Below are positions 51,909-61,538 of a DNA stretch of 64,000 bases, piece after piece. Below the pieces are notes generated by a model. The model was not told the origin of the DNA. It saw nothing but the letters and a program-made list of their open reading frames with translations, and did not search any database. Every line of letters starts with the position of its first letter. Position 1 is the stretch's first letter. Origin of the DNA: Flavobacterium sp. NRK F7 (GTDB lineage: Bacteria; Bacteroidota; Bacteroidia; Flavobacteriales; Flavobacteriaceae); assembly GCF_024054195.1 (NCBI RefSeq), contig NZ_JAMXLB010000001.1, positions 708,493 through 772,492 on the forward strand. The letters run 5' to 3'. The translations under genes were made by a program, and so were the position numbers.

Positions 51909-54017
51909 TTATTTTAAAATTTGATAAGCAACTAAAGCGGTAACATAAGCGAAACCACTCATAAAAATAAATTGTAACAGAGGCCATTTCCAAGAATTGG
52001 TCTCTTTTTTTACGATAGCAATGGTCGACATGCATTGCATAGCAAAAGCATAAAAAAGCAATAGGGAAATACCGGAAGCAAAATTGAAAACTTTTTTTCC
52101 CGTTTCAGGATGTACTTCAGCGGCCATTCTATTTTTTATGGTTACTTCTTCGTCACTGTGATTTCCTACATTATATATAGTTGCCAAAGTACCTACAAAA
52201 ACTTCCCTTGCAGCAAAAGAACTAACTACAGCAATTCCAATTTTCCAATCATATCCTAAAGGCTGAATTACAGGTTCAATAGTTTTGCCTAATATACCAA
52301 TATAGGAATGTTCTAATTTATAACTATTGATTTTATTTTCGAGCACCATTGCATCTATAGAAGTATTCTCTTGTTTTAATTCTGTTGTAACAATTGCTTC
52401 TGCATTCTTAAAATTTTCAGATGGACCATGTGAACCTAAAAACCATAAAATAATAGATAATGCTAAAATGATTTTACCAGCTCCAGTTACGAAAGCTTTG
52501 GTTTTTTCAATTACATTTAAAGCTACATTTTTGAACATTGGAACTTTGTAAGAAGGCATCTCAATAACAAAATAGGATTTGCAGTTTAATTTTAAAAAAT
52601 AATTTAAGATTGTGGCAGAAAGTACGGCCATCCCAAATCCAATCAAATAAAGCAACATAAGTGTTAACCCTTGTAAACTTAAAAAACCAAAGACTCTTTC
52701 TTCAGGTATAATTAAAGAAATTAAAATTGCATATACAGGTAATCGAGCCGAACAAGTTGTAAAAGGGGTCACTAAAATAGTAATGAGTCGTTCTTTCCAA
52801 TTCTCTATATTTCGGGCTCCCATAATAGCAGGAATAGCACAAGCTGTCCCCGAAATTAAAGGAACAATACTTTTACCCGAAAGTCCAAAACGTCTCATAA
52901 TTTTATCCATTAAAAAAACAACGCGACTCATGTAGCCACTTTCTTCTAAAACGGAAATAAATAAAAACAAAAAGGCTATTTGAGGAATAAAAATAACAAT
53001 ACCACTTATGCCAGGTATAATTCCCTCGCTCAATAAATTAGTAAATTCTCCAGGAGGCAGATGATTTTTTGTAAAGGCACTTAAAGAAGTGAAGGTTTCA
53101 TCAATAAATTCCATTGGGACTGTGCTCCAATCAAAAATAGATTGAAAAATCAACAATAAAATGCTAAAGAAAATAAGATAGCCAAATACTTTATGAGTAA
53201 GAATACGATCTAATTTAGCTCTTAAATCGAAAGCTTTTGTGATGTCTATTTTTTGACCAATTTTTAAAGTGTCATTAATAAACTGATATCTTTTAATGGT
53301 TTCTTTTTGTTGCAATCTCTTTAAATCGGAATGTGATTTAGTAAACGAACTTTTAATTTCGTTTCTTTCTAAGTTTAGAAAATTAACATCTTGTGTAATT
53401 ACTAACCACAATTTATACAAAAGTTGATTTGGAAAGGCTCTTCTTAAATTGTTAAAGTAATCTGGATCAATTACAGAGGCATGCAAACAAGGTTCTGTTG
53501 ATAAAGATTCATAATTTAATATCAAGGCTTTCAAATCAGCTATACCTGTTTTTTTTCTGGAACTAACCAAAGCAATTTTTGTTTTTAGTTCTCGCTCTAA
53601 AACTGGAATATCAAATTCAATCCCTTTTAATGACATTCGATCAGCCATATTAATGACTAAAATCGTAGGAATTTCTAAATCTTTTATTTGGGTAAAAAGG
53701 AGTAAATTACGTTTAATATTTTCCACTTCGGTTACAACTACTGCAACATCGGGAAAATCTTCATCATTTTTATTTAAAAGTAATTCAATTACCACATTTT
53801 CATCTATTGAACTCGCATTTAAACTATAAGTGCCTGGTAAATCGATTATTTTAGCTTTTACAGATTCCGAAAGCTTACTAATTCCTTGTTTTTTTTCAAC
53901 TGTAATTCCAGGATAGTTTCCAACCTGTTGGTTTAAACCTGTTAACTGATTAAATACAGATGTTTTTCCTACATTTGGATTTCCAATTAAAGCAACTTTT
54001 ATAGTAGATTTAGACAT
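51909..54017 (-). CDS. feoB: Ferrous iron transport protein B
   Basis: 702 residues. N-terminal G domain with GNPNVGKTSVFNQLTG (G1), DLPGTYSLNASS (G3) and VINMADRM (G4), then a helical domain and the C-terminal membrane part with two Gate repeats (SGTACAIPAIMGARN; SFAAREVFVGTLATIYN). It imports Fe2+ under low-oxygen or reducing conditions. It follows feoA by 3 nt and precedes the small associated gene. Confidence 0.96.
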   Translation of the reverse strand: MSKSTIKVALIGNPNVGKTSVFNQLTGLNQQVGNYPGITVEKKQGISKLSESVKAKIIDLPGTYSLNASSIDENVVIELLLNKNDEDFPDVAVVVTEVENIKRNLLLFTQIKDLEIPTILVINMADRMSLKGIEFDIPVLERELKTKIALVSSRKKTGIADLKALILNYESLSTEPCLHASVIDPDYFNNLRRAFPNQLLYKLWLVITQDVNFLNLERNEIKSSFTKSHSDLKRLQQKETIKRYQFINDTLKIGQKIDITKAFDLRAKLDRILTHKVFGYLIFFSILLLIFQSIFDWSTVPMEFIDETFTSLSAFTKNHLPPGEFTNLLSEGIIPGISGIVIFIPQIAFLFLFISVLEESGYMSRVVFLMDKIMRRFGLSGKSIVPLISGTACAIPAIMGARNIENWKERLITILVTPFTTCSARLPVYAILISLIIPEERVFGFLSLQGLTLMLLYLIGFGMAVLSATILNYFLKLNCKSYFVIEMPSYKVPMFKNVALNVIEKTKAFVTGAGKIILALSIILWFLGSHGPSENFKNAEAIVTTELKQENTSIDAMVLENKINSYKLEHSYIGILGKTIEPVIQPLGYDWKIGIAVVSSFAAREVFVGTLATIYNVGNHSDEEVTIKNRMAAEVHPETGKKVFNFASGISLLLFYAFAMQCMSTIAIVKKETNSWKWPLLQFIFMSGFAYVTALVAYQILK

Positions 54018-54020
54018 GAA

Positions 54021-54257
54021 TTAAATCGTGATTTCTAATGTTACAATGATTTGTTTTGCTGTTTCCTTACGGATGGCTACATGAGAATCATTGATATTAA
54101 AATAATAAGGATCACCTAAAGGTGCAATTTGAATTAACTCAATAAAATTGCCAGGTAAACACCCCATTTCTAATAATTTTAAAGGAATTTCATCTACATT
54201 TATTTCACTAATGTATGCTCTTTCTCCCTTTTTTAAATCTGACAGATTTTTTTCCAA
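54021..54257 (-). CDS. feoA: Ferrous iron transport protein A
   Basis: 78 residues, an SH3-like protein with NLSDLKKGERAYISEI, LLEMGCLPGNFIELIQIAPLGDP and a VAIRKETAKQI tail. It works with FeoB. The start codon is TTG at 54257; a stop lies three codons upstream and no ATG fits, so this is the best start. It heads the feoA-feoB-small gene operon, with a -7 box 24 nt upstream. Confidence 0.93.
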   Translation of the reverse strand: MEKNLSDLKKGERAYISEINVDEIPLKLLEMGCLPGNFIELIQIAPLGDPYYFNINDSHVAIRKETAKQIIVTLEITI

Positions 54258-54281
54258 ACTTATTTAGATTGAATTAAAATA

Positions 54282-54289
54282 CAAAGGTA
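54282..54289 (-). promoter_or_regulatory. Candidate -7 box for feoAB
   Basis: TACCTTTG on the minus strand, exact TAnnTTTG, ending 24 nt before the TTG start of feoA. Confidence 0.6.
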
Positions 54290-54338
54290 GCTAATAATTA
54301 GAAATGGAAAGACAATTTTATATAAAATTTAAAGATTC

Positions 54339-55004
54339 TTATTCACATAGAAATAGGATGTCTTGATATAGTTTTTTTACTTCCTCTAAATTGGTTCCAT
54401 CATAGAAGCCACGAATCCTCCTTTTTTGATCTATTAGAACAAAATTTTCCGTGTGCACCATATCATATAATTCTTCTGGCTTTCCTGTTTTAACTACTAA
54501 ATACGATTTTCTAGCGATATAATAAATATCTTTTTTATTTCCTGTTACCAAATTCCATTTTTCATCAATAACTCCTTTTTCCTTAGCATAGGCTTTCAAT
54601 ACAGGTACGCTATCAATATCAGGTGTAACTGAATGGGATAGAAGCATTACTTTAGGATTGTTTTTAATTTTTTCTTGTAACCAAACCATGTTATCTGTCA
54701 TAATAGGGCAAATTGAAGGACAAGTTGTAAAGAAAAAATCAGCCACATATATTTTATCTTTATAAGCTTCTTGAGTAATTAATTTACCATTTTGATTTAT
54801 AAAGGCAAAATCAGGAATGCTATGGTCGTATCCAATATGTTGTATTGTAGAGTCTACTAATTCAGGATTAACATCCCTAGGATTGAAAATTTTTAATCTT
54901 TTTTGAGGTTGTAAAAGAGAATATATTCCTAAAAAAATAAGAATACAAAGAATGGTAAATAGCGTTATAAAGCCAAAGTATTTGTTTTTACGTATATTAA
55001 TCAT
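54339..55004 (-). CDS. SCO1/SenC-family copper chaperone-like protein
   Basis: 221 residues. One N-terminal membrane helix (about 10-30), then a thioredoxin-like domain with CPSIC (CxxxC copper motif, about residue 94) and the ligand His in MVHTENFVLID near 175. SCO proteins help to build the CuA site of cytochrome oxidase in the periplasm. The ATG is 5 nt after an exact -7 box, so the message may be leaderless. It precedes feoA in the same direction but seems to be transcribed separately. Confidence 0.9.
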   Translation of the reverse strand: MINIRKNKYFGFITLFTILCILIFLGIYSLLQPQKRLKIFNPRDVNPELVDSTIQHIGYDHSIPDFAFINQNGKLITQEAYKDKIYVADFFFTTCPSICPIMTDNMVWLQEKIKNNPKVMLLSHSVTPDIDSVPVLKAYAKEKGVIDEKWNLVTGNKKDIYYIARKSYLVVKTGKPEELYDMVHTENFVLIDQKRRIRGFYDGTNLEEVKKLYQDILFLCE

Positions 55005-55009
55005 AGGTA

Positions 55010-55043
55010 CAAAATTAGATGTTTCTCTTGGAAATTAGACCAA
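55010..55043 (-). promoter_or_regulatory. Promoter TTG-N23-TAATTTTG directly before the SCO start
   Basis: Minus strand: TTG (55043-55041), 23 nt, TAATTTTG (55017-55010), then TACCT and the ATG. A full consensus match that leaves 5 nt between box and start. Confidence 0.6.
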
Positions 55044-55092
55044 TACAGTTGTTAATGTTGAAAAAAAATAAATTTTTTTAACCAAAACTAAT

Positions 55093-55100
55093 TATATTTG
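55093..55100 (+). promoter_or_regulatory. Candidate -7 box for the 55129 gene
   Basis: TATATTTG, exact TAnnTTTG, ends 28 nt before ATG 55129. Confidence 0.55.
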
Positions 55101-55128
55101 CGAAATTTTGATTTTAATAGTTAATATT

Positions 55129-58100
55129 ATGAAAAACAGTTACTTGTTCTTATTGTTGTTTACCATATTGGGATTTTCCCAATTCAATTCTTCCGCACCA
55201 TGGAAAGAAAATAACCCTTTATCCAAAAAGGAAAAATTAACTATTGAGGAAGAAAAAGCATTATTCAATGACTATTGGTCTACCCGAAATAAAAATGTAA
55301 AAGGGTCTGGTTACAAACCCTTTATGAGATGGGAAAACTACTGGAAAAACTTAGTAAATGACCAGGGATATATAATTACTCCGAAAGAGTTTTATGCAGC
55401 GTGGAACGAAAAGAACAACGCTAAATTGAGCAGAAATTCAAATGTAGCTTTTTCATTGCCACCCAGTAATTGGCAACCTGTAGGACCATCTACACATACT
55501 AATACAGGATCTTGGTCTTCGGGTCAAGGAAGAGTTAATGTGGTATATCAAGACCCAAATAACGCTAATACACTTTATATTGGAGCTCCTGCAGGTGGAA
55601 TTTGGAAATCAACAGATGCAGGTGTGAACTGGACTCCATTGTCTGATTATTTACCGCAAATTGGTGTTTCAGGAATCGTAGTAGATTATACTAATTCGAA
55701 TGTAATTTATATCGCCACAGGAGATAATGATGGAGGTGATTCTTATTCTGTTGGAGTTTTAAAATCAACAGATGGAGGTTTAACTTGGAATACAACAGGT
55801 TTATCCTTTAATAATACAAATAGTTACGCTGGGGATATCATTATGCATCCTACTAATAATTTAATTTTATTTTGTGCTACTAGTACGGGTTTATTTAAGA
55901 CTACTGATGGCGGTACTACGTGGTCAAATGTAAGAACAGGAAACTTTGCAAAAGGTTCAGTGCGTTTTAAACCTAACGATCCAAGTGTAGTATATGGGGT
56001 AACAAATACCGCATTTTATAAATCGACAAATACTGGAACTACATTTACTCAAATTACTTCAGGACTTCCAGCTTCCTCAAGTCGTTTGCGATTAGATGTA
56101 ACTCCAGCAAATGCAAATTATGTTTATGTGTTGAGTCACTCCAATTCTATTTCTACAAATAATGGTTTTCAAGGTCTTTACAGATCTATAAATAGCGGAG
56201 ATACTTTTACTTCAAGAAATACTACAACAAATGTACTAGAATCTAACCAAGCGTATTATGATTTTGCTTTAGCGGTTTCAGATACCAATGCAGAGGAAGT
56301 ATATACAGGATGTTTGAATATTTGGAAGTCTACTACTGGTGGAACAAATTTCACAAAACTAAATAACTGGAATGCACCTACAGCAGCAGCTTATACGCAT
56401 GCAGATATTCACTTTTTAAAATTCTATAATGGAAACTTCTATTGCGGAAGTGATGGTGGTGTATATAAGTCTACAAATGGTGGAACAAACTTCACCGATT
56501 TAACCGCTACAGCACAAATTAGTCAATTTTATAGAATTGCAGTTTCAAAACAATCTTCTGCTAATATGGTTGGTGGACTTCAAGACAATGGAGGACATGC
56601 TTACAGTAATGGAGGATGGAAAAATTATTATGGAGCAGATGGAATGGACACAGCAGTAAACCCTAATGATCCAAACGCCTATTATGGTTTTATTCAATAT
56701 GGAGGAACTCTTTATTTATCTAATAATGCAGGAAATAATAGAACAGGAAGTGTTAATGCTCCTGCTGCTGAAACGGGAACAAACGATGATGGCGGAAATT
56801 GGATTACACCTTTGAAAATTAACAATGCAGGAGAAGTTTTTGCTGGATACCAAAGACTCTATATTTTGAGTAATAACACTTGGGTTCAACAAAGTGTTAG
56901 TGCAATTGGTAGTGGAGATATAGAAAATATTGAAATCTCTCCAGTAAATGATGACATTATGTTTGTTTCTAATGGAACGGAATTGTATAAGAGTACTGAT
57001 AAAGGAATAAACTTTAGTAATGTTTTTACTGCTCCTTCTATAATTACTTCTATTGAATGTCATAGTTCAAATCCAAGTATTGTTTATTTAACTACTAGAA
57101 ACATATCTGGAAAGGTATTTAAATCAACAGATGGAGGATTGAACTTTACTGATATTTCTACTGGATTACCAAATATAGGAAAAAATATAATTGTTCATCA
57201 AGGTCAAAACACAGACAATCCTTTGTATGTTGGTACGAGTTTAGGTGTTTTTTATCGTGATGACACCATGTCATCATGGCAAGCTTTTGATACGAACTTA
57301 CCGAATGTATCCGTTACTGATTTAGAAATAAATTTAACTGATGGTAAGTTAATAGCTGCTACTTATGGAAGAGGAATTTGGCAAACAGATATTCCTATAC
57401 AAGTGCCGAATGACGATGTAAAATTAGTTCAAATTCAAAGCCCAGTTACAGGTATTAACTGTGGCAATGCTGTTGCTCCAGAAGTGGAAATACAAAATAA
57501 TGGTTTAAATCCAATCACTTCTGTTACCTTTGATTATACTATAGACAGCACTCCATATACGTATACATGGAATGGAAACTTAGCTTCTTCTGCTACCACA
57601 GTTGTCACTTTGCCTTCTGTAACAATCGGTAGAGGAACTCATACTTTTTCAGTATCTTCTTCAACAACAAATGATGCGTTTCCAGATAATAATAATGGAG
57701 AGAAAAGTTTTATAATGAATGATGCAGGAACTATTGGTGTTGTAAATACCTTTACCAATGCAAGTGATGCATTAATCTCATACAATGAAGGAAGTGCTGG
57801 TTCACAATGGGTTAGAGTAATTAGGTCTGATGGTAGCTCAATGGATAGTGCTGGAAATTCGGTATATTCTACAAGCACTTCTGGAAATTATCCAGATAAC
57901 ACAAAGTCGTATCTAGTATCTCAATGTTATGACTTAAGTTCCGTTTCAAATCCTGAAATTAGATTTTCTCTAAAATATGATTTAGAAGAAAATTGGGATA
58001 TTGTTTATGTAGAATATTCAACTGATTTTGGTGGTAATTGGAATGTTTTAGGTACTAGTGGGCCAAATTGGTACAATAGTAATAGAACTAATGCTACTTC

Positions 58101-58557
58101 TGGTGCTGCAAACGACTGTCAAAATTGTCCAGGAGCGCAATGGACAGGATTAAACACTGTGAATACTTCTTATTTCTATCCATTAACAGCACTTAATGCT
58201 GAAACGCACATTATATTTAGAATCGTTTTCCATTCAGATCAATCGGTAAATAATGCTGGAGCAAATGTTGATAATTTTGTTATAAACGGGGTTGTTTTAT
58301 CTTCTGATACTTTTGAATTAGAATCTATAACTGTATATCCAAATCCATCTAACGGGATATATACTATTAGTACAAAGAATCAACAAATAGAGACTATTGA
58401 AGTATACGATATTACAGGTAAAAATATTTTGAATCAAAATAACTTTAAAACTTCAAACGAAGTCATGTTAGATTTAACTCATGCATCAAATGGTATTTAT
58501 TTTATGAAAATAAGTACGGATGTGGGGTCTATTACGAAAAGAATTGTTAAAAAATAA
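55129..58557 (+). CDS. Secreted beta-propeller (VPS10/BNR-like) protein with T9SS domain
   Basis: 1142 residues from ATG 55129; the frame opens upstream, but MKNSYLFLLLFTILGFSQ is a clean signal peptide. Residues ~120-755 carry repeated sialidase/BNR-like Asp-box motifs (KSTDAGVNWT, KSTDGGLTWN, KTTDGGTTWS, KSTNGGTNFT), folding as one or two beta-propellers of the sortilin/VPS10 kind. From residue 761 a module of ~382 residues, shared with the M4 protease downstream, ends in a T9SS type-A sorting domain (VYPNPSNGIYT to TKRIVKK). No protease motif is present; a glycan or protein-binding role is possible. Confidence 0.87.
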   Translation: MKNSYLFLLLFTILGFSQFNSSAPWKENNPLSKKEKLTIEEEKALFNDYWSTRNKNVKGSGYKPFMRWENYWKNLVNDQGYIITPKEFYAAWNEKNNAKLSRNSNVAFSLPPSNWQPVGPSTHTNTGSWSSGQGRVNVVYQDPNNANTLYIGAPAGGIWKSTDAGVNWTPLSDYLPQIGVSGIVVDYTNSNVIYIATGDNDGGDSYSVGVLKSTDGGLTWNTTGLSFNNTNSYAGDIIMHPTNNLILFCATSTGLFKTTDGGTTWSNVRTGNFAKGSVRFKPNDPSVVYGVTNTAFYKSTNTGTTFTQITSGLPASSSRLRLDVTPANANYVYVLSHSNSISTNNGFQGLYRSINSGDTFTSRNTTTNVLESNQAYYDFALAVSDTNAEEVYTGCLNIWKSTTGGTNFTKLNNWNAPTAAAYTHADIHFLKFYNGNFYCGSDGGVYKSTNGGTNFTDLTATAQISQFYRIAVSKQSSANMVGGLQDNGGHAYSNGGWKNYYGADGMDTAVNPNDPNAYYGFIQYGGTLYLSNNAGNNRTGSVNAPAAETGTNDDGGNWITPLKINNAGEVFAGYQRLYILSNNTWVQQSVSAIGSGDIENIEISPVNDDIMFVSNGTELYKSTDKGINFSNVFTAPSIITSIECHSSNPSIVYLTTRNISGKVFKSTDGGLNFTDISTGLPNIGKNIIVHQGQNTDNPLYVGTSLGVFYRDDTMSSWQAFDTNLPNVSVTDLEINLTDGKLIAATYGRGIWQTDIPIQVPNDDVKLVQIQSPVTGINCGNAVAPEVEIQNNGLNPITSVTFDYTIDSTPYTYTWNGNLASSATTVVTLPSVTIGRGTHTFSVSSSTTNDAFPDNNNGEKSFIMNDAGTIGVVNTFTNASDALISYNEGSAGSQWVRVIRSDGSSMDSAGNSVYSTSTSGNYPDNTKSYLVSQCYDLSSVSNPEIRFSLKYDLEENWDIVYVEYSTDFGGNWNVLGTSGPNWYNSNRTNATSGAANDCQNCPGAQWTGLNTVNTSYFYPLTALNAETHIIFRIVFHSDQSVNNAGANVDNFVINGVVLSSDTFELESITVYPNPSNGIYTISTKNQQIETIEVYDITGKNILNQNNFKTSNEVMLDLTHASNGIYFMKISTDVGSITKRIVKK
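57409..58557 (+). repeat. C-terminal module shared with the M4 protease, copy 1
   Basis: Encodes a CARDB-like domain, a jelly-roll with NWDIVYVEYSTDFG and CPGAQWTG, and the T9SS tail. Matches 60301-61467 over its whole length at protein level. Confidence 0.85.
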
Positions 58558-58568
58558 AATTCTAAATA

Positions 58569-58600
58569 AAAGAAGTTGGTTTAAGTAAACCAACTTCTTT
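58569..58600 (+). terminator. Terminator after the 55129 gene
   Basis: AAAGAAGTTGGTTT / AAACCAACTTCTTT is a perfect 14-bp stem with an AAGT loop, followed by GTTTTT. It separates the two T9SS genes; the next ATG is 20 nt on. Confidence 0.88.
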
Positions 58601-58620
58601 GTTTTTAAAGAAACACAATA

Positions 58621-61467
58621 ATGAAAAATCAAATTCTTCTTCTACAATTATTATTTATCACAGTTGTTTTTCCTCAGAAAAAAATACAGAAACAAACCCC
58701 TCTATCGAGTTTGTTTTTTGCTTCAAAATCACTTTCTGAAAAAGAAGCTTTGAATCAATTTTACAAAACATACCATTTAAATAAGGATTATAGTTATCAA
58801 TCCATTTATGAAAATTTAGACAGAAAAGGACAAAAGCATCATAAGTTTCAACAGTTTTATAGAGGCATTAAAATTGAATTTGGAACAGCTATTACACATT
58901 CATTTGAAGGAAAAGTAACTCATGTGAATGGTGAATTATACGATGTAAGTAATGTTCCTTTAAATCCTAAGATCACCTCTGAAGAAGGATTGAATAAGGC
59001 TTTAGCGAATATAAATGCAACTAGCTATTTATGGGAAAATGAAGCCGAAGCGCAACTCATGAACTATAAAAAACCAAAAGGAGAGCTTATTTATTTCCCA
59101 AATCAAAAAACACAGATGGTTCATTTAGCCTATAAATATGATATTTATAGTACACAACCTGTTTCTAGGCAAGAGGTATATGTAGATGCACACACTGGAG
59201 AGCTCTTGTTTTCAAATCAAATTATTAAACATCTTTCAACGGAAAAAACTAAAAAAACCTTTCAACCAAAAAATGAATTTGAAGACAAAATCAATTTAAC
59301 ACTAGGAACCGCTGCTACACGATATAGTGGTACCCGAACTATTGAAACCACATTTGATGATGGAAATTCGAATTATATTTTAAGAGATCAAACTAGAGGA
59401 TTAGGCATTTTTACATTCAATTGCCAAAATTCGAATAGTTTCCAAAATATTGATTTTACAGATAATGATAATAATTGGACAGATGCAGAATATAACAATG
59501 CAGCAAAAGATAATGGTGCTTTGGATGCGCACTGGGGCGCAGAAAGAACCTACGATTTCTGGTCAGAGGTTTTTGGTAGAAATAGTTATGATGATAATGG
59601 CGGAATAATTAGAAGTTATGTTCACTTTGGTACCAATTATAATAATGCAGGATGGAATGGTTTTGCAATGAGTTATGGAGACGGAAGTAGTTTTGATATT
59701 TTAACCTCTATTGATGTATGCGGTCATGAAATTGGCCATGCGGTTTGTACTTATACAGCAAATTTGGTTTACCAAAATGAATCAGGAGCAATGAATGAAG
59801 GCTTTTCAGATATTTGGGGAGCTTGTATTGAACACTATGGACGAACTGGAAATCTTTCAAACCCTATATCTGATAATGTTTGGCTTATAGGTGAAGACCT
59901 TACCACATCAGGTTTAAGATCAATGCAGAATCCAAATTCAAATGGAGACCCAGATACTTATTTAGGAACCTATTGGTATAATGGCAGTGCTGACAATGGA
60001 GGAGTTCATACCAATTCTGGAGTTTTAAATCATTGGTTCTATATCTTAACTATCGGAGAAACAGGAACCAACAATGCTCCTTCACCAGATTCATATTCCG
60101 TTACTGGGATTGGGATGGAAAAGGCATCAGAAATAGCCTATTTAGCGGAAAGAGATTATTTAACTCCTAATGCTACTTATGAAGAAGCAAGAACAGCGAC
60201 TATAGCGGTAGCCAATCATTTATATTGTGCCAATAGCCCAGAAGCTATTGCAGTTACAAATGCTTGGTTTGCTGTGAATGTAGGAGAAGCCTATGTTGCT
60301 ACTACTGATGATATTGCACTACAAGCTATTGATAATTCGGAAACTATTTTATGTACTTCTTCTTCAGTTGTAACTGATTTATTAATTAAAAATCAAGGCT
60401 TAAATGTTATCTCTACTGCAACAATTTCTTACACTATTGATGGATCTAATTTAATTACCGAAACTTGGAATGGTAATTTAGCACCTTGTGAAGAAATTAA
60501 TTATCCTATTACAATTAATGGATTAACGAGAGGAGCTCATTTACTGAATGTAACTACTTCCATTATAAATGACGGAAGACCAGAAAATAATACCAAAGAA
60601 ACATTATTAATGGTTAATGATGAAGGAACTGTGGGACTTATCAATACCTTTAGTAGTAGTTCAGATGAGTTAATTGCTTATAACGAAGGTGAAGTGAACT
60701 CTTTATGGGTGAGAGGGATTCATTCCGATAGTCCTACAAATGCTATGGATAGTAATGGAAATATAGTTTACACCACTAATCTTTCTGGTAATTATCCTGA
60801 TGAAACCAAAGCCTATTTGATTTCGCAATGTTATAATTTATCCTCAATTTCAAATCCTGAAATAAGCTTCAACATGAAATATGATTTAGAAAATAATTGG
60901 GATATTGTCTATGTGGAATATTCTACAGATTTTGGGGCAAACTGGCAAGTATTAGGACTTAATGATGTGGCCAATTGGACCAATTGGTATACAAGTAATC
61001 GCACACAACTTACCAATGGAAATGATTGTTTTAATTGTCCAGGAGCCCAATGGACTGGAACCAATACAACCCTCACTAATTATTCGTACCCATTGAATGC
61101 ACTTATTAATGAAACCCATGTAATTTTCAGAATCGTTTTTCATTCTGATCAAGCTGTAAACGAATTAGGAGTTAATATTGATGATTTTGTGATTAATGGA
61201 ACCTTATCAACGGAGCGTTTTATAAATGATGGAATTTTGGTTTACCCAAATCCATCACAAGGTATATATACGTTGTCTTTAAGAAATGTTGAACCCGTTT
61301 CAATTACCATTTATGATGTAAGTGGTAAGAAGATTTCAGAAATTGAAAAGATAAAGACAATAGATAACAAAGCAAATTTAGATTTATCTAAAGCTTCAAA
61401 AGGAATTTATTTTTTGGTTATTCAAACACTAGAGGGAATAGTTTCTAAAAGAATTGTTAAAGAATAG
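58621..61467 (+). CDS. Secreted M4 (thermolysin-family) metalloprotease with T9SS domain
   Basis: 948 residues. Signal peptide, then FTP/PepSY propeptide (about 60-215), catalytic domain (about 230-560) with the zinc site VCGHEIGHAVCTYTANLVYQ and GAMNEGFSDIWG and the later NGGVHTNSGVLNHWFY His loop. From residue 561 the C-terminal ~388 residues match the module of the preceding gene and end in a T9SS tail (VYPNPSQGIYT to SKRIVKE). It should be exported and processed to an active extracellular protease. No promoter box lies between the terminator and the start. Confidence 0.94.
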   Translation: MKNQILLLQLLFITVVFPQKKIQKQTPLSSLFFASKSLSEKEALNQFYKTYHLNKDYSYQSIYENLDRKGQKHHKFQQFYRGIKIEFGTAITHSFEGKVTHVNGELYDVSNVPLNPKITSEEGLNKALANINATSYLWENEAEAQLMNYKKPKGELIYFPNQKTQMVHLAYKYDIYSTQPVSRQEVYVDAHTGELLFSNQIIKHLSTEKTKKTFQPKNEFEDKINLTLGTAATRYSGTRTIETTFDDGNSNYILRDQTRGLGIFTFNCQNSNSFQNIDFTDNDNNWTDAEYNNAAKDNGALDAHWGAERTYDFWSEVFGRNSYDDNGGIIRSYVHFGTNYNNAGWNGFAMSYGDGSSFDILTSIDVCGHEIGHAVCTYTANLVYQNESGAMNEGFSDIWGACIEHYGRTGNLSNPISDNVWLIGEDLTTSGLRSMQNPNSNGDPDTYLGTYWYNGSADNGGVHTNSGVLNHWFYILTIGETGTNNAPSPDSYSVTGIGMEKASEIAYLAERDYLTPNATYEEARTATIAVANHLYCANSPEAIAVTNAWFAVNVGEAYVATTDDIALQAIDNSETILCTSSSVVTDLLIKNQGLNVISTATISYTIDGSNLITETWNGNLAPCEEINYPITINGLTRGAHLLNVTTSIINDGRPENNTKETLLMVNDEGTVGLINTFSSSSDELIAYNEGEVNSLWVRGIHSDSPTNAMDSNGNIVYTTNLSGNYPDETKAYLISQCYNLSSISNPEISFNMKYDLENNWDIVYVEYSTDFGANWQVLGLNDVANWTNWYTSNRTQLTNGNDCFNCPGAQWTGTNTTLTNYSYPLNALINETHVIFRIVFHSDQAVNELGVNIDDFVINGTLSTERFINDGILVYPNPSQGIYTLSLRNVEPVSITIYDVSGKKISEIEKIKTIDNKANLDLSKASKGIYFLVIQTLEGIVSKRIVKE
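60301..61467 (+). repeat. C-terminal module shared with the beta-propeller gene, copy 2
   Basis: Protein-level copy of 57409-58557; many blocks are identical (SNPEI, YDLE-NWDIVYVEYSTDFG, HVIFRIVFHSDQ) though codons have diverged. Confidence 0.85.
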
Positions 61468-61498
61468 TCACATTTTTTTATGGCTCTAGCAAATAAGG

Positions 61499-61506
61499 TA
61501 TATTTG
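61499..61506 (+). promoter_or_regulatory. Candidate -7 box for the M13 peptidase gene
   Basis: TATATTTG, exact TAnnTTTG, ends 32 nt before ATG 61539. Confidence 0.6.
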
Positions 61507-61538
61507 TCTGACAACTAGACTTTAAAAACCCAAGTAAA

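Noticed and set aside
51793..52035. 80-codon minus-strand frame overlapping feoB
   Set aside because: It lies in another frame over the end of feoB and over the 43-residue FeoB-associated gene, which has far better support.
54314..54329. 16-bp palindrome AATTTTATATAAAATT between SCO and feoA
   Set aside because: Pure A/T, no loop or U-tract and not at a promoter; likely by chance at this base composition.
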